A stretch of 64,000 bases of DNA from Diphasiastrum complanatum. Lineage: Eukaryota > Streptophyta > Lycopodiopsida > Lycopodiales > Lycopodiaceae. A program made the translations under genes and the position numbers. The stretch lies in contig MU832076.1 in the NCBI GenBank assembly GCA_029204225.1, positions 1-64,000 of the forward strand. The letters run 5' to 3'. Shown here piece after piece: positions 47,309-63,672 of this stretch; positions within the stretch are counted from its first letter, which is position 1, and each line of letters starts with the position of its first letter. The notes under the pieces were generated by a model. The model saw only the letters and a list, made by a program, of their open reading frames with translations. It ran no database searches and was not told the origin of the DNA.

Positions 47309-48010
47309 TAGGATCCAATAATTGAGTACTATCTCCTCCTATGAAAGATCTTGCAACTATTTGTGAATTGATTCTCACTAGCTACTCAAATCTCTCTAAA
47401 ACAAGATCTATTTCACATCAAATGATGGAGTATAGGCATAGTTAGGATCTAACACTCTTAGCACGTCTGAAATACACTAAGAAACCAAATTTGACTCAAA
47501 TACAATGATATTGCATGAAACAAAATGGCTAAGATCTCAAAACAGTGCCTAGATCACATATAGATGAGATTGGCAAGCATACAACTGTGATTTTGGATCA
47601 ACCAAGCAATCTCTTGACCAAACCAAATGTGTCCACCCAGGTCTAGGTGCCCTACCTAACCCTCTTCAAAAGCTTATAACTTTTGATTGGCTTAACCAAA
47701 TGGAATGAAACTGATTGCAATAGAAACTAGACAAAAATAGCTTCAAAAGAAGCTATCAAGCAAGATAAAGGGATCAAACATGAGAGAGAATTTCCAAATT
47801 GAAATTGGATGTTCCTCACACGTGTCTGAGCACCTGATTCCGTACAATACCAGGTCAGACCCAATCAATGTCCTTTTGATCTCTTTTGATCCAAGATTGA
47901 ACAAGATAGCTAGTAAAATGGGCCTTGACAACTTCTAGCTCAAGATTGATGAGAATTTTTCACTTAGATGGATCAAAATGCATGGTAACCTTAGGTAGGC
48001 TCTGATACCA
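47309..48010 (-). other. Copia-B leader and primer-binding site
   Basis: The minus strand reads tggtatcagagcc at 48,010-47,998 beside the LTR, followed by an untranslated leader of about 690 bp before gag. Short ORFs here lack domains. Confidence 0.8.
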
Positions 48011-48669
48011 TGTTGAATTTCACACGTGTGGATTGTCCAGTACATGTACTTGTGATCTCCTAAGTGTGTAGATACACCAAGATCAAGACTAGATTGAGAT
48101 TCAAGATCAATCTTAGATCCTATGGCAAAAACACACTACTACATGCATTCAATCACTTCCAACTCTCACTCACACGTGTGGGAAGTATTCAAAAAATAAT
48201 CTAAGTAAAAACAAGCTGCTCTCCTCGGGTAGAGAGAGAAAATGCATCATGAGCTCTCGGGTAGAGAGAGAAAGCTAGAAATCCAATAACTCACAAAATC
48301 CATGAAATCACCAAATCAATTAGATTCAAAATGAGGAGTACAATGATACTAGTAGGTCCACGAGCTACCACTATGCTTAACTATGATTGGACCATATTTT
48401 GTCACCTCTTGATCCTATTGGATCATTGATCCATGCACCTCTTAATTCTATTGGACTATATTCAAGCACACCTCAATTTCCTATTGGACCTCACAAGGTT
48501 CCACCTCTAAATCCTATTGGAACTCTTGGAATTCATCAAACAAAATTTTTACACTTGTCTACACTCTAATTGGCACATGTTTAGCCTCTTACTCTATTTT
48601 GGCTCAATAGTGGCATTACAAGTGGAAATGCATAATTTGCCATCTATGCCAAATTTATTCCTATCAACA
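48011..48669 (-). repeat. 5' LTR of Copia-B
   Basis: 659 bp, in minus orientation TGTTGATAGG to TTCAACA, directly followed by the primer-binding site. It contains two cacacgtgtg palindromes (near 48,021 and 48,173), as in the Copia-A LTR. The partner 3' LTR is not in the window. Confidence 0.85.
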
Positions 48670-49085
<416 letters not shown>

Positions 49086-49254
49086 AAGATTTAATTTTTT
49101 TTCTTTTCTGTTATATTTCAAGTTTGGTTAAAATTTGAAATTAATTACTTGTCATATATTTCTAGTTGATACAAATCATTAGAAATGGGTCAAGTGAATG
49201 TTTGTGCAAGATACTCGTCAAAATTGAACTAAAAACGTCAAACAATATAAAATG

Positions 49255-49348
49255 GCCAGATAGAATTAGTGGTGACAGAAAGAACTCTTTATCCAAGTAG
49301 TGAATACTTGTTGGAGAAAGAGTTCTGTCACCACTAATTCTATTTGGC
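49255..49348. repeat. Foldback (hairpin) element
   Basis: The left arm 49,255-49,294 and right arm 49,313-49,348 are reverse complements, differing by two mismatches and a short (roughly 4-nt) gap, around an 18-nt loop. Core: tagaattagtggtgacag. The size suits either a MITE-like foldback or a small-RNA precursor; no TSD was assigned. Confidence 0.85.
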
Positions 49349-50063
<715 letters not shown>

Positions 50064-50346
50064 AATGATAATCTTGTGCCCATTTAAGCCTCAATTTCTT
50101 GATGACCGATTATTGTTGTAGAAGATGAATGTAATTGTATGGCATGTGTGTTTGAGAGTTGCATATCTTCTTTATAGATCATTTTTTTCTTTTGATGTCA
50201 TCATTGAGGATCTAGAAGGAAGTAAGAAAATAGTCCACCTAACTGTAAATGGTCTACTGAAGAATACAGAGGAGGGATTTCTTGTGTGTCATATTTGACG
50301 TAGGCAAATGCCAAAGTTGCTTGGGTGATATTAAAATTTAGCAATA

Positions 50347-50518
50347 ATATATGTTTAGAGACCACATGTTGTATGAAGCTTTGTGTTTTCTTTGCGTAAA
50401 ATATGGAATAGATCAGGCTACATTTTGAAAGAATCATATATGTTTAGAGACCACATGTTGTATGAAGCTTTGTGTTTTCTTTGCGTAACCTATGGAATAG
50501 ATAAGGCTACATTTTGGA
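50347..50518. repeat. 89-bp tandem duplication
   Basis: Units start with atatatgtttagag at 50,347 and 50,436 and run about 83 bp nearly identically (few differences), indicating a recent duplication. Confidence 0.9.
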
Positions 50519-53177
<2,659 letters not shown>

Positions 53178-53599
53178 TTTTCTTTTCATAATCTATCAAT
53201 CTTTCAATTTTCAATCCATTGTGGTCAACTCTTAAGTCTTTAAGCAAATGTGCTAAGATGTTTTTCATCAATGAAAGCAAGTACTTATTTTAGCAATATA
53301 AAGCTTATTTTTGATATGATAAGTTCAATGTGTGTTCACATATTCCTACTGAGAACCTGTGAACACAATTCGCTCTTCCACTAGTTGATTTCTTATCTCT
53401 AAAATCGGGTGTTTCTTCCCGTTCCATGCAGTTGGCTCGTTATGCGTTATCTTCTTGGTTCAAAGCTAGATCAGGTAGAAAGGTTATTGCTCATTATAGT
53501 ATGTTTTCCAGCCTGTCAATGGAATGCTCAATAATCGGTCACTCCAATACATGCACACAATTACACATGCAACTGAAAACCATTCATCTACAGATCTGA

Positions 53600-55190
53600 G
53601 ATCCCTTCATGGTTAGGGTTGGGTTGGTCAGATATCTATCAGGAGAATGGTGAGGTGGTGTTAGTCCAAAAAAAAAAGGGTTGATGGGGACGTGAAGGTG
53701 GCAATGGTGAGAATGGAGGGATGACGTTAGTTGAGATGGTGGTTGTGGGAATGATGGGTGGAGTGGTTAGGGCTGTGGTGGTGACGCTAGCTAGTGGGAT
53801 CTGAATTCCCCCCGACTGATTTGCTTTGCCATCTTCATCGTCACTTAGCTCCATCAGGTCCACAATATCAAAATACGTCTGGGCCTGGTTCAGTTGTGGT
53901 CGGCTATTGTATCCTTGGGAATGATATTCCCATCTCCCTCCCTTCCCAAAATTTGTGCCTTTGGTGAGTTTGGCAACGTCGACACTGTAACTATTATGGG
54001 GGGAGTTGTCACCGTGACTGGTTGGATAGCTTGGGAGTCCTTGTCAGTGTCTGCTGCTACAGATGTATATGCTCCAGCACCCCCATCAATGATTGTGTGG
54101 GAAATGCTGCTGGGATGCCGTATCGGAGGTGGAGCTGCCATCTTGAGAGTCTATCGAGCTCAAGGATGTCGAATGAGACTATGTGGCTTGGCTCGTGGCT
54201 CGTGGTTTCCTCTTGAGTGGCTCACCTTCAGATTCTGACTCATTTGTCCTGCTACCATATGGAGAACGCCTCTTGGCCATCAATTTTGTTCTGGTTCTCT
54301 GCTGGCATGTTCAGAAAGCTTGGCCTTGGAGGTATTAGCATGTTGTGCCGCAGAAGATCCTTCAGTTGGTGAATCTTGTTGGGAACCAGTTGGTTTCGGC
54401 TGCTTCTTGACTGTCAACTTCATTATATTCATGTTTGGTCTCTTAGGGGGTGGCCCCTACGGTGACAATGTTTGTTGTCTGGAACGCTTGGATTTTTTTG
54501 ATTGAACTGGTATTCACAAGCATTGTCGGCCATCCACAACAGCTCTCGGAGTCTCGATTCGTTAGTAGCTTGCTGGAGTGTGATATCTGTCATCATGTAA
54601 CCCAGCAAAGTGGAGGGTTGCTTGGTCTTTATGCACTCATGAATGCAGTTCGAAGCAAATTGGGCCCAATCATAGAGATTTTGGCCATGCCATCATGTGA
54701 AACAGGGACATGTGTATTCTCAGGATCTTGGTTCTGGGTCGTTGTGTGTACTTGGTTAAGTAGGCACAAGCAGCAGCCAGAGGTTGGTCATTGATGGCTT
54801 TGAACCGATACCCGTCTTTGTTCTTCCACTTTGCCATAGATGGATCTATAAATTTGAAATAGGTTGTCGTCTTGATCTTCTACAAAGTTTTTGTAACTGT
54901 ATTCGGTCCCCAAAAAAATCCGAAGGTATTGAAATCAACTGCAAAAAGATATATGTTATAGATATAATATTTGTCAGGAGGTACAATAAACTGGCATGAA
55001 CTTTTGTAGGAGGCATAGGCCATGTGCAATAGGTATGGACTCTGATAACCAGTCAGAAAAAAGATCTGAAACTCAATTTGAGTCAAGAATTGACTTGCCT
55101 GCTGGTACCAGGTTGTCATTTCTATACTATCAAGCTGACCCATATGGATATCGATCTTGTTTGCATTTGGATCGTCAGAGCTAGAGGACT
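53600..55190 (-). pseudogene. Decayed minus-strand coding remnant, family unknown
   Basis: Several minus-strand frames look coding but do not join: a segment with MTTWYQQASQFLTQ (about 55,120), one with FIDPSMAKWKNKDGYRFKA and AAACAYLTKYTQRP (about 54,870-54,740), one with TLLGYMMTDITLQQATNES (about 54,620-54,550), then Ser/Thr/Pro-rich stretches (54,141-53,890 and 53,863-53,639). Composition suggests a transposon-encoded or gag-like protein with a disordered C-terminus. Multiple stops and frame changes; no known domain recognised. Confidence 0.4.
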
Positions 55191-55297
55191 AGTGGGAAGA
55201 CATGACTAGAAGCTGTTAGAAATGGTCTCTCCAAAATAGAACTTGGTTGAGATCTATAACAAAGTTCTGGTGGGGTCCGATTTGGTCGAGATGGGAA

Positions 55298-55480
55298 CAG
55301 TCTGTCGAGATGTTGATGAAAATACTTGGCCGAGATAGTGAGGAAGATACTCCATCGAGATGGTGATGAAAATACTCTGTCGAGATGGTGAGGAAGATAC
55401 TCGGTCGAGATGGTGATGAAGATACTCGGTTGAGAAGGTGATGAAAATACTCGGTCGAGAAGATGATGGAGACACTGGGT
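55298..55480. repeat. Minisatellite of roughly 27-bp units
   Basis: Imperfect tandem copies of a gatactcggtcgagatggtgatgaa-type unit alternate between variants. It generates a repetitive minus-strand ORF (55,216-55,626) that I do not count as a gene. Confidence 0.85.
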
Positions 55481-55772
55481 TCAAAGCTGAGGAAATGACT
55501 CGAAGGAGACGAAAACGATGATGCTCGGTCGAAAACGGAAGTGAAAGGACTCAATAGAGAACTGAGCTCAGGATTTTGATGAGAATGGAACAGCTGACTT
55601 GGTTGAGAGCGTTGAGTGTAAAGCAATGGCTATGAAGAGAAAGTGCTGGAAAATGGTTGTAGTTCCGGAAATGATGGATGTGGAATGGAAATGTGGTTCG
55701 CAATAGTGAAAACACAGTATCAATTAATTTTGGACTTTGGCAAAACAATTGGACTTTTTTGAGGAGTTTGCA

Positions 55773-55862
<90 letters not shown>
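55773..55862. repeat. Compound microsatellite C(n)(CT)n(CA)n
   Basis: A poly-C run, then about 32 bp of CT and about 50 bp of CA. Confidence 0.97.
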
Positions 55863-55864
<2 letters not shown>

Positions 55865-56657
55865 GGATAGAACATGGAAATGAAATTTGGTTTCACATTG
55901 ACCACATATTTAAATACACTTGTTTTAATATTTCAATTCTAATTTTATATTCTTATATATGAATTTAGTGTATCGCTTATAAATTACATCCACTACCTAC
56001 AATTATGACATCTTAAGAGACATATAACATTGGAATCTTCAAATTAGTTGTGTAGACTTTAAGGTTCATGAAATGAGAGAAAGAAACTAATTTGAGATGT
56101 TATTGTAACAATCAATATGTTGCAACATCATCCAAATTCTCATAAGTCTAGCATCATTTTAAATTTGCATAGTTAGAAGACACAAAATTGCAATTAAGAC
56201 ACATGGATTCAGTAACCGAAATTTCAAAATAAATTTTTTTATTGAAAAGTATGTTCATATGTACATGGGCGAGGATTGCTTTCTAATTGTTGAATGACTA
56301 TTACAAAATGTGCATCTCTTTGGTGCAATTTTAGAGCTTGAACCAAGTTGTACGATCATATTGCACATTGTGCATTTTCCAAGACCAAAGAGTAGAATAT
56401 GCACAAGTTTAACCTTTTAGACTAGATTATTCTATTCTAAAGTTTGCAAATTTGAAGCAACTAATATTTGGATCCTTTAGAATCTCTAAAAGTCGTTAAA
56501 CTTTCCACATTACAACTTCCTCATGGTCTTACAATACACATGCCATGGAATAGAATTAACTTGGGGTGACATGCCCACACTCTAGCATACAAAAAACCGG
56601 ATTTTTACAAAATTGTTAGGCTAGAACTGCAACTCTCAAAAAATTTACAACTTCAAC
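55863..56657. other. Spacer
   Basis: AT-rich; no gene seen. Confidence 0.4.
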
Positions 56658-58415
56658 CTAGTACTCATCAACATTAGCTGCACATGCATCAACCAATTTG
56701 TACAAATACTCTTTGATGTGTGCTCGAGAGATTTCTAGAATAGATATTGATCTTTCGACATCATATCCATGTTTCTTTACCATCTTTTTTGCCTTGGTTT
56801 TCCATGCATAAATCACATCATCGATATCTACATCTTCTACACTGTCATTGTTTGGAACCCAGTCTTTTGAAAGACAGTCTTCGTATAATTCTTTGTTGTC
56901 AATTGGATTGTTTCCACGTCTTCGAGTGGATTTAGGTTCTTACCATAATGCTTTGAGTGAAGTGACCATACCATCAGCATTGGTCCCTACTCTGACAACC
57001 TTTGCCATCCAAAATGAGGCTCCCACTGCAACATCTTCATCTGGAGGTTGTATTGCAACAAATTTGTTCATTGCAACCTCTCTATTGGATATGAATTTCG
57101 ATAATGGCGCATCTCCTTTTCGTCCGCAATAACGATGAGGTAAGAGTTCTATTGTATCCATTTCAACTTCAGTGTTCACATTAGAAGGCATGCATCCTGA
57201 AGGTTGAAAAGCAATCATAAAAGATTGTGGCCAAAAAGTTGTTTGGTTGTATGTTGATAATGGCAAATTCTTTTGCTTTGTGAGGTACTCAAGAAGTTTT
57301 GTGGTTTCATCCACAGATGAGAAATTTTGGTCTTTGTATTCTGAATACTTCTCGCACATATATTGTCCGTATTTATGAAAGGATATCAATCCTTTCATCT
57401 CATCATTGTCCAGTTCATTTGTGGGTGCCAAAAAGATCGCTTTCTCTTTTGAAGGCAAAGAGTGCAACAATCTGAAAGGTTCACTCCAGGTATCGTCTCC
57501 ATCAGCGCAATAATACTTCCACTGCATGGTTGGTTCGCCATTCAACATTTGAAAACGAAAGTAGTGAGGATTGGTATGTCCTTCTAGACCATCATTTCCA
57601 CGAACAATAAATGGCTCTATGAATCCTTTCCAATCCACCATTTGTTCTAACAACTCTACTTTAGTACTTTCAGTACGACCACCACCTACCTTCTGGCCAA
57701 TTCGTCCCAACATTTTAGGCATAGTAAGAACAAATTTACATTTCAATGCCCTAGAGATTACACTAAAAACTTGATCGATGTCTTCATGCGTGTGTCCGAC
57801 CATCAAAAGCCCCATTTCAATAGTCTGAAATATGTTATGTGCCACAAGCATAGAACAAAGAACAAAGATGAACCTATTTTTATTTTCCCTCCAACAGTTG
57901 TCAGCCTGAATACGTAAGATGGGAGGGAGATTGCCGCATACAAGTTGCACCTTTTGTATTGCTCGCATAATGGATGTGACCACTTAATTGCTGTCATGCA
58001 GATGCAAGGTGTCTATCCACACATCACAGAGCAATTTGAATCCATGAACTAGCACTCCACAAACATGCGTTTTCAAAAAACGGTTACCCTCCAATCTTGG
58101 AGGAGTCTTTTTTGAATGGGGCAATGTTGTTGTATTTTGATCCATGCCATCAATAATATTACACAATGATTTCTCTGGATGTGATCTTGATTCTTCTTTC
58201 CGATATGTGTATAGCTTTCTCGAGTCAAAAACATGCAATAAGTGCCAATTTCTCGTTGCAATATGGCGATCTCGCACCTTGATATTAGTAGAAGTTTCTA
58301 TCGCATTTTTTAGCTCATCACAAGTCTTGCATTTGGACATTCTTTGTTTTGTTGGAGTCTTGACATATCGAAACTCATGTCTCCACAACCGATACAATGT
58401 ATTTTTGGAGATCAA
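56658..58415 (-). pseudogene. DUF7869-domain gene with two in-frame TAA codons
   Basis: The minus-strand frame runs from about 58,415 through RMSKCKTCDELK and VHGFKLLCDVWID to HDSN, then TAA (57,984-57,986), then VVTSIMRAIQ, LPPILRIQADNCWRENKN and VGHTHEDIDQVF, the hallmark block of the DUF7869 family. A second TAA at 56,940-56,942 is followed in the same frame by RRRGNNPIDNKELYEDC and an acidic/basic C-terminus ending at TAG (56,658-56,660). The conserved Asp and His-Glu-Asp residues suggest a transposase-like RNase H fold (inference). Everything but the stops is in one frame, so decay is young, or the TAAs are read through. The 5' end is cut by a GC-rich repeat cluster. Confidence 0.8.
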
Positions 58416-58960
58416 AGGACCGTAGAGACCGTAGAGGCTTGCAGAGGTCATAGATGACCACAGAAAACTGTATATGACCTTAGAGGTCGCAGATGGCCTC
58501 AAAACCTCCCACTGTGACGGGAGGATTCCAGACGACCACAACCGGACTGCACCAGGGACCGTAGAGGACCGCGGAGACCGCAGAGGTCGCAAATGATCGC
58601 AGAGGACCACAGAGGACTACAGAGGTCGTAGATGGGCTCAGAACCTCCCGTTGCAACGGGAGGACTACAAACGACCACAACCGGACCTCACTAGGGACCG
58701 TGGAGGACAACAGAGACTGCAGAGCTCGTAGAGGTTGTAGATGACCGCAAAAAACCATATATGACCGCACTAGGGACCGCATAGGACCCTAAACCCTAAA
58801 ATCGTGTGGGCAGATGACCGCAGAGAACCGTATAAGACCTTAGAGGTCGCAGATGGCCTCAGAACCTCCCGTCATGGTGGGAGGATCCTAGACGACCACA
58901 ACCGGACCGCAGAGGACAGTGGAGACCGCAGAGGTCAAACTAAACAACATCGAAATGACA
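58416..58960. repeat. GC-rich dispersed/tandem repeat cluster
   Basis: Three long imperfect copies begin near 58,485, 58,625 and 58,846, each with an ggtcgcagatggcctcagaacc-type start, a cctcccg...cgggagg inverted repeat and acgaccacaaccgga. They are embedded in shorter gaccgcagagg-like units. The inverted repeat at 58,644-58,663 is a perfect 20-bp palindrome. Two telomere-type ccctaaa units lie at 58,788-58,801. The cluster adjoins the DUF7869 gene and the Ty3-like element. Confidence 0.85.
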
Positions 58961-61900
58961 AAAGACGAAAAAGTACATGCCTATATTGAAAGATTTAAAT
59001 GATTAAAAAGTCAGGTACAAGAACAATCCATTGAGTCCATGCTTATCATCTGGTTTATAGTCGGACTTCCCAGATGGATCAGGCATGAACTCAGATCTAC
59101 TGTTGAATACACATCATTAAAACAAGCCATGTCTGATGCCATCCGAGAAGAGGATGAGGGATCAGATGTTGATGAAGCAAGAGAACATAGAGCACATTGT
59201 GCTGTCCATGACTCTAGACCAAACAAGGAAACTCGAGAACAATTATGAAAAACCCAGATGGAGTTGCTTAACCAGCAACACCAACAAAGATGGAGAAAAC
59301 CACTCGAGTTTCAAAACACCCTAAAAACTATACAGAGCTGCATGCCAAGTCAGTTACTCACTGGCCAAATTCTTCATAGATGGGATAATATCTGGTGCCC
59401 TCATTGTAGAGGTGCATACATTGGCAATGAGTTCTCATTATATCAACCAGTCCCAAATACTTCCTTGACTAAATGCGACATTTGTGACTTCATGGGCCGG
59501 AACCCATCACATCCATATCCTCTATGAAATAATCCAAGAGTTGCCAAGACAACCCAAGCAAGCATGAACCTCAATCTCAATTGGCACTCTTAGGTCCACC
59601 TCCAAGGGGACATCCAAATGTAGGAGCACAAAAATATAGACACCATAAAGACTCTGCACCAACACATTTTGTCGATCACTCTTGCAATCAAACATACCAT
59701 CAGAATAACACACCCACTTCTGGTAGTTCTCAACACTATCATGAAGTTAGCTCATTCTCATGCAAACGAGATGAGTATTCCACAAATCCGGAAAATCCAG
59801 AATAGCTAGCCATCCAAGATGGCTATGCAATTGCCATGGGGCCCATGAGCAACAGATGTTTTATCTGTGGCAAAATGGGACATTTTATGGTTGATTGTAA
59901 AGTAAAAAACCAATACCATGCTGAATGTCCGGACTGTGTTTGCAAACACAGTTTCAAAGATTGCCCAAAGCAACCTAACAGGATCCTACCAGCACGACAT
60001 ATCTCTTCTGAACCTATTAGAGTCCTCACTAGAACTCAATGCCAAAACCAACAACAGCAGCTAAACATAGAAAAATCAGCTGACCATACAAAAAGCTCTT
60101 TGACAGCTTCCACATTACCAAGAGATTACTTAGACCCACGAGTGGAACAAAGGCAATACAACGAATTCCGAGATGAGTTTCTATAGGAGGAACAAAACAC
60201 GGGACATCCGTTATCTGCTCCGATCCTCACAATAGAGCAACCCCTCCAAGGACTCAAAGCTTTCTCTGAACTTCTGTAGGCTCAAATCACAATGTCATTC
60301 CATAGTGCCATAAAGTCTTCCACCGGCCTCTAAAGCTATATCCATAGAAGTTTTCAGCTACCCAATATCCCAGATGAGCACCAAAAACCAGATGAGATTC
60401 CAGAATCTCAGATTTTCATGAATCTAATGAATATAGGTGTTGCTAAGGGGACTAGCATCACCTTATCTATGCACTATAAAGATTACCTAGCAAAATCCGC
60501 TATCCTTGATAGTGGATCGAGCGTCAACATAATGGCTTTGTCACTAGCAAAGTCATGGAGGTTCAATGCCTTAGAATAGCCACGTTACAAACTTCGTAAG
60601 ATCGATCAGTGAGTAACCAACCCTATAGCTCGCTTATCGAATATCCTAGTACATATTGCAAGAGTCAAATTTACCATAGATTGCATCATTCTCGATCTAC
60701 CAGATGATGCAAATACATATAAACTCCTTCTTGGCACACCTTGGCTAGAGATGGCAGACATTGTCCAAGATTGGAAGCGTAGCAAAACAACCTTTGGCAA
60801 CAGCAAAAAATGAGTCACTATTGACTCTACTGGCCACGTAAAGCCAGCCAAAGTTTATGATGATTGGTCATCTACAACATATGACAAATCTGATAGTGTT
60901 CCAATCCAACCGAAAGGACACTATACAAGATCAACTAATAGTATAAATTGGGGTCAAGCACTGGCCACTATGGATTGTGCCGATTCCAACTGATGTCCAA
61001 TAGAAACCGTCGCAGAAGACACATATATTCTACCATTTTCTACAGACATAAAGATGCCCATCATTCCATTAATGATGATAGACCCAATTCCTATAGCTTG
61101 GTGCCCAGGAGGACCTAGTATCTCTGTCACCTACATTTCGGAAGACGGTATTCTTTCGTTGAATGATGAAGTCATGAGTGACGAGCACGTTCTCCTATAT
61201 CTCAATGAAAAACGTTATACACCGAAATCAATTTCCAAAGAGATTAAGTCACCAAGGCCTCTAGCCCATGTCCAACTCATGTCCACAGTCATGCCAACAC
61301 AATGACCTATTGGCCAAAACCTAAGATCTACCAACGGGACATGTATCCAAATGAAGTCTGGGATACAATAAACGAAGAATTGATTCGAGAGGCAGCCACA
61401 CCACCTCCTCAACAAACTAGAAAACCTCGGTTACAAAAAAACAAAATCATCGACACAAAACTCACCGAGAGACAAAAACAAATGCGTGAAAAGTTTAAAC
61501 AACCCATCAAGTCATTATCCGAACAACAAAAGGACCATCCTTTTGATAGAGCTTCGACATCTGGTAGCGCATCCACATTGATGATTCCCAAAGTTCTAGA
61601 GAGCTTTGTGGAACCTCCTTTTGAACTACCCAGAAAATTCAAAGATTTCACACTTGATGAAGTCATCATCCAATTGCCACAACCCCAACGGGAACCTACA
61701 CAAGTTTTCCAGTCCTTTGAAGGACCAACCAAGACCATAGAGCTCAATCTTAAAGATCTTGATGAGGACGTGGATCGCATTGTTCACGTTGGAGCCCACC
61801 TCACACCAGGTTAACTTCTTGATCTAGAAACCTTAGTACGCAAATACAGGGATGTATTTGTCTCGAATTATACAGAAATGAAGGGGGTCCCACCCAAAGT

Positions 61901-62981
61901 AGTCGTCCACACTATTCCTTTAGAGGAGAACGCTAAGCCTATTCGGGTTAAGCTGTACAGATGTAATCCTGCTTATCATGAGTAGATCGATGAAGATATT
62001 AAGAAATTGCTGGATGTTGGCTTCATCTATGAAGTCCAACATACTGATTGGGTATCGTCCATTGTGGTAGTACCCAAGAAAAATGGCAAGCTTCATATCT
62101 GCATTCATCTCAAAAACTTAACGTGGTTACTAAAAAAGACCACTTCCCATTACCCTTAAACAAATCCTAGAAGAAATGGCAGAGCTGAAGCTTTTAGCTT
62201 CTTAGATGGTTTTAGCGGCTATTTTCTAGTTCAAATAGCCCCTGAAGATAAACACAAGACAACTTTTGCCACAAAAAACGGCGTTTATGCTTATAATGTC
62301 ATGCCTTTTGGCTTATGCAATGCCCCTTCCATGTTCCAACGCGTCATGCAAATGGCGTTTCAATATTTGTAACATCGAATTGTCGAGATTTATCATACAA
62401 CAACCGAACAAGAGACACTAGACATGATCTACACCGTACAACAACTCAGACACTATTTACTAGGCCAAACCTTTGCCTTCTACATAGACCATCAAGCATT
62501 GTTATATATTGGTAATAAATCTTGTAAAAGTGGATGCATAGCTCGATGGCTCTAAATACTTGAGAAATTCAATTTTCGCATGGTCGTCAGGAAATGAACA
62601 CAACATTTCATGGCTGACCACCTTTCTAGACTTCCCAATGCTGAAAAGGCTGATGCACCAGTCAACGATGATCTACCTGTTACATGTCTTTTTCAGATTG
62701 ATGCCACTCCCCTATGAGCTGAGGAAATCACTCAGTTCCTCACCACAAGGTAGATTAAAAGAAGGCCTAAATACAGTGGAAAAAAGGAGATTTTGCTCAA
62801 GGCAACACCCTTTCAACTAATTGCTGGACAATTTTGTAAAAGGGACGCTGACGATATTATATGTAGATGCACTTATGAATCTGAGATACGACCTATCATA
62901 TCTCAGGCACATGAGGGCATTAGTGGCGGTCGCTTCTCTGCCGAAGCGACTACTAAGATTATACTAAGAGCGGGCTTATGA
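58961..62981 (+). pseudogene. Decayed Ty3-like retrotransposon
   Basis: Plus-strand remnants in order: gag (QEQSIESMLIIWFIVGLP, about 59,010), a CCHC knuckle (CFICGKMGHFMVDC, about 59,860), protease (LDSGSSVNIMAL, about 60,510), RT entry (WVSSIVVVPKKNGKLHI, about 62,050; FLDGFSGYF and MPFGLCNAPSMFQRV, about 62,200-62,345), a jump to the end of RNase H (FAFYIDHQALLYI, about 62,475) and the integrase zinc-binding start (about 62,870). The RT YxDD part through most of RNase H is deleted. Frames shift and stop repeatedly. No LTRs were identified. It is cut off by a copia insertion at 62,982. Confidence 0.85.
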
Positions 62982-63672
62982 TGTGAAAAGTACAGTATTA
63001 AGGACCATAAATGGATCTTTGAATGATCCACAAGGTGATTGTATGCTTGTTAAACAATCTATCAGAAACTAGTCATCAGAAAACAAGATCTAGTTTAGCA
63101 GCTTGATAGGAAACAAGTAGAGACAATCAAAGCATTGATCAAATAGTATAATCCAACTCCACACGTGTGGAAATAAGGTTGTAGTACGGCCTGTAGACAG
63201 TGTTTACAAAGTGCCAAAGCTGGGTTTCATTGGAAATCAAGAGTAATCACCATACAATGAGAGGAAACTTGAGTTTCTCCTTGAGGCTCCAAAAAGTTTC
63301 TATCTTCTCACTATGGAGAATGAGAATACATAGTAAAACACACTTCCTTTGAAAAGTTAGGTGAAAATCCAGCATGTAATAAGGAAGTAGACTCCACTTT
63401 CTTTCCCTAATGTGAAAACCCTAGCCTAGATCCAAGAGTCATGTTTGGTAGGTGCATGGTAGGTACAAATCTCATCATAAATCATGGTCTAGATCCTACA
63501 AAGTAGGAATCACTACCAAATAGACACAACCACTCCTCTTGACTCGTGGTAACCTACTTTAGGTGTGTATGTACAAGTGGCACTTTGGCCATTCAAGTAA
63601 CCAACAAACAATATTGACAAAATATACAATATTCTACATGGCTAGATTTGCCAATGTAGGCAATTTTTCACA
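62982..63672 (-). repeat. 3' LTR of Copia-F
   Basis: 691 bp, in minus orientation TGTGAAAAATTGCC to CTTTTCACA. The outer flank 62,977-62,981 (tatga) would be one target duplication; the other lies beyond the window. A cacacgtgtgg motif occurs at about 63,162. It is inserted in the Ty3-like integrase region. Confidence 0.85.

Noticed and set aside
58788..58801. Internal telomere
   Set aside because: Only two ccctaaa units are present inside another repeat; too few for an interstitial telomere.
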